DNA from: Gemmatimonadaceae bacterium
GTDB lineage: Bacteria; Gemmatimonadota; Gemmatimonadetes; Gemmatimonadales; Gemmatimonadaceae
Direction: 5' to 3'
Length of the DNA stretch: 64,000 bases
Assembly (NCBI GenBank): GCA_016720905.1
Contig: JADKJT010000034.1
Span: forward strand, 186,001 to 250,000
Shown: positions 62,240 to 64,000 of the stretch, in pieces
How positions within the stretch are numbered: position 1 is the first letter of the stretch
How the letters are laid out: the number at the start of each line of letters is the position of its first letter
Notes under the pieces: model-generated
Told to the model about the DNA's origin: nothing
The model's input: only the letters and a program-made list of their open reading frames with translations
Databases searched by the model: none
Position numbers and translations under genes: made by a program

Positions 62240-64000
62240 CGCGTCGGTCCTGCGCACCTTCTTTGGCCACGCGTCACGGCGAATCGGCGTGCTCGCCGCC
62301 CTTGGCGGCGCGGCCGTGGGAGTGGCATTGGCGGCGCTCTGGCAGGCACGCGGATACCTGACCGGGCGCGGAACACCCGACAGCACCATGGTGACGGTGG
62401 TCGCGCTGGCCGTGGGCGCGACCGTCGGGGCCGCCTTCGCATGGTGGCGATCATCACGGCGCAGGGCGCGGGTGGCCCACGAAATCGAGCAGCGTGCGCC
62501 TGGCGCACGCAACCTGCTTATCACCGCGCACGAACTGCTGTCACCGTCCGGTGAGCGTCACGTCGAGGTGACCAGCGCGGTCGCCTCGCTGGTGCAACAA
62601 CGCGCTGAACAGTTTTCGGCTGACATCGACGTGCGCGCGCTCTTTCCTGCGGCGCGCCGTATCACGTGGCTCGCTGGCAGCGTGCTGCTGTGGGCCGGCA
62701 GTGTGGCGCTCAGCCGGCGGACCAACTCCGATCGCCCGTTGCCTTCGCCCGCTGCGATCATCGCTGCGGTAACGGGTCGGATCGATATCCAGCGAGTGGA
62801 GGTGCGCATCGCACCGCCGGACTATGCGGGGCAGACCGTGACCACGGCGCGTGACCCGGTGCGCATCGACGCGCTGGCCGGCAGCGTGGTGACGGTCACC
62901 ATCGCGGCCAACGCCGACACGATCGTGGCCGTCACCCGACAGGGCACGCAGGCACTCGTCCGCAATGCGGGCGGTTCGTTTGGCATGACATTCTCCGCGA
63001 CGCTGGATGGATTCGTGGCTCTCGAACCGCGCACCACGGACGGACGCGTCGGACCGCGCCGATTGATCGGAGTGACCGTGCGGACCGACGAGGCACCGCG
63101 GGTTCGAATTGTGGCACCAGCGCGCGACATGATCATCCCCGATGCCCGGCGCACACTCGATGTGCGCCTTGAAGCCGATGACGATCTCGCCGTTGGCACG
63201 TTGCGACTGCGGTACACGAAGGTGTCGGGTTCCGGCGAACGATATTCGTTCTCGGAGGGTGAAGTACCCGTCGCGATTGGGCGGACGAAGGCGACCCAAT
63301 GGTCGGCGCGCGCGGCGCTGGCGCTCGAGCCACTGCTGCAGGAACCGGGCGATCTGGTAGTGTATCGCGCGGTCGCGACCGACAGACGTCCGGGATCGCC
63401 GGCGGTCGAATCCGATGCGTACATCGCCGAACTCGCTGCGCCCGGCGGAATCGCCGCCTTGGGGTTCTCGCTCGATCCGGATGAAGATCGCTACGCGCTG
63501 AGCCAGCAGATGGTCATCCTCAAGACGGAAAGGCTGATCGCCAAGCGGGCGACGGTGCCTGCCGCTGCGCTGGCCGACGAGGCCGCGCAAATCGCCAGTG
63601 AACAGCGGCGCGTGCGCGCCGAGTTCGTGTTCATGATGGGCGGTGAATTTGCCCAGGAGGTCACAGGTGACGCGGCGATGGACGAACTGGACGAAACGCA
63701 TGAGGCCGAAAGCGAAAGTGATCTGGCGGCCGGGCGCATGGTCAATCGCGGACGCACCGCACTGTTGGCTGCTGTTCGCGCAATGAGTCGCGCTGCGGTG
63801 GCGCTCAATACGGCCGATCTGGCACCGGCGCTGGTCAGCGAAAGGCGCGCACTGTCGCAGCTGCAGGAGGCCTTTGCCCGGTCGCGTTTCCTCATGCGGG
63901 CGTTGTCCCAGCGTGAACAGCTCGATCCCACGCGACGCCTCACTGGGCGACTCGACAGCATCGCGCGCAGCAGCATGTCCGTACCCGATGGCGAGCGCGA
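62232..64000 (+). CDS. DUF4175-like membrane protein, 3' part outside the window
   Basis: At least 589 residues, with no stop before the window ends. Two TM segments near 20-40 and 50-72, a cytosolic helical EIEQRAPGARNLLITAHEL, then a TM near 137-150 and a long region containing VEVRIAPPDYAGQTV, ARIVAP-like RVRIVAPARDMIIPDARRTLDVRLEADDDLAVGTLRLRYTKVSG and a helical stretch DEDRYALSQQMVILKTERLIAK. This fits DUF4175 proteins that end MoxR-DUF58-BatA operons. The ATG at 62232 overlaps the BatA stop. Confidence 0.8.
   Translation, partial: MPDASVLRTFFGHASRRIGVLAALGGAAVGVALAALWQARGYLTGRGTPDSTMVTVVALAVGATVGAAFAWWRSSRRRARVAHEIEQRAPGARNLLITAHELLSPSGERHVEVTSAVASLVQQRAEQFSADIDVRALFPAARRITWLAGSVLLWAGSVALSRRTNSDRPLPSPAAIIAAVTGRIDIQRVEVRIAPPDYAGQTVTTARDPVRIDALAGSVVTVTIAANADTIVAVTRQGTQALVRNAGGSFGMTFSATLDGFVALEPRTTDGRVGPRRLIGVTVRTDEAPRVRIVAPARDMIIPDARRTLDVRLEADDDLAVGTLRLRYTKVSGSGERYSFSEGEVPVAIGRTKATQWSARAALALEPLLQEPGDLVVYRAVATDRRPGSPAVESDAYIAELAAPGGIAALGFSLDPDEDRYALSQQMVILKTERLIAKRATVPAAALADEAAQIASEQRRVRAEFVFMMGGEFAQEVTGDAAMDELDETHEAESESDLAAGRMVNRGRTALLAAVRAMSRAAVALNTADLAPALVSERRALSQLQEAFARSRFLMRALSQREQLDPTRRLTGRLDSIARSSMSVPDGER

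Overview
The window is a dense, high-G+C bacterial chromosome segment. Genes sit in long same-strand runs, and stop and start codons very often overlap (ATGA, GTGA, TGATG). The gene content suggests Gemmatimonadota or a close relative: a fused ccoN-ccoO cbb3 oxidase cluster, secreted esterases and amidohydrolases, a MoxR/DUF58/BatA/DUF4175 operon, and TonB and SEL1 proteins. That assignment is inference. No rRNA, tRNA, transposase, integrase, phage gene or CRISPR array was recognised, so this looks like ordinary chromosome with one accessory-looking block at 41-49.5 kb.

Layout. 1-8.2 kb (minus): esterase and membrane dipeptidase, three tandem epimerase/dehydratase paralogues, a carrier-like transporter, homoserine dehydrogenase and a DUF6526 gene cut by the window edge. 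8.2-9.2 kb (minus): an acetyltransferase and a secreted copper-type DUF411 protein. 9.4-17.7 kb (plus): a complete cbb3 cytochrome oxidase operon in the order ccoNO-Q-P-G-H-(TauE/SafE)-I-S, with a mono-haem CcoP. 17.7-25.6 kb: a DUF4159 protein, small unknowns, a VC0807-type membrane protein, a TPR lipoprotein, and a minus-strand operon of MarR regulator, serine-glyoxylate-type aminotransferase, 2-hydroxyacid dehydrogenase, esterase and DUF2461. 25.7-32.7 kb (minus): EamA exporter, UPF0104 protein, HrpB helicase and an S41-family protein whose catalytic serine appears replaced by glycine. 32.8-40.9 kb: AlaX-like tRNA editing protein, outer-membrane barrel, DinB protein, transketolase, N-acyl-D-amino-acid deacylase and an HDOD/GAF protein.

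41-49.5 kb is the most unusual part. Two plus-strand genes (one encoding an FHA-TM protein) face four coupled minus-strand genes for membrane proteins (SEL1, a multi-TM protein with an FHA-like tail, a single-TM protein, and a TM-FHA protein). Divergently from these run a SLOG-SLATT-type membrane protein and a TIR-TM protein. TIR plus SLOG plus a membrane effector resembles the logic of Thoeris-type nucleotide-signalling defence, but the architecture and the FHA neighbourhood differ from the described types.

49.5-57.8 kb: MsrA/MsrB, a beta-hydroxyacid-dehydrogenase-like oxidoreductase, FKBP lipoprotein, a 280-base block of almost pure G and C that obliterates a small minus-strand gene (probably a sequencing or assembly fault), Nudix hydrolase, a frameshifted TonB gene, a LytTR/LytS-type two-component pair, and a lipoprotein plus SGNH hydrolase pair. 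58.0-64.0 kb (plus): DUF1080 protein, then the MoxR-DUF58-BatA-DUF4175 operon, which runs off the window.

Plausible working units: respiration at low oxygen (cco operon, with DUF411 perhaps supplying copper), C2/serine metabolism (aminotransferase plus hydroxyacid dehydrogenase under a MarR regulator), methionine sulfoxide repair, and the candidate TIR/SLOG-SLATT conflict module.
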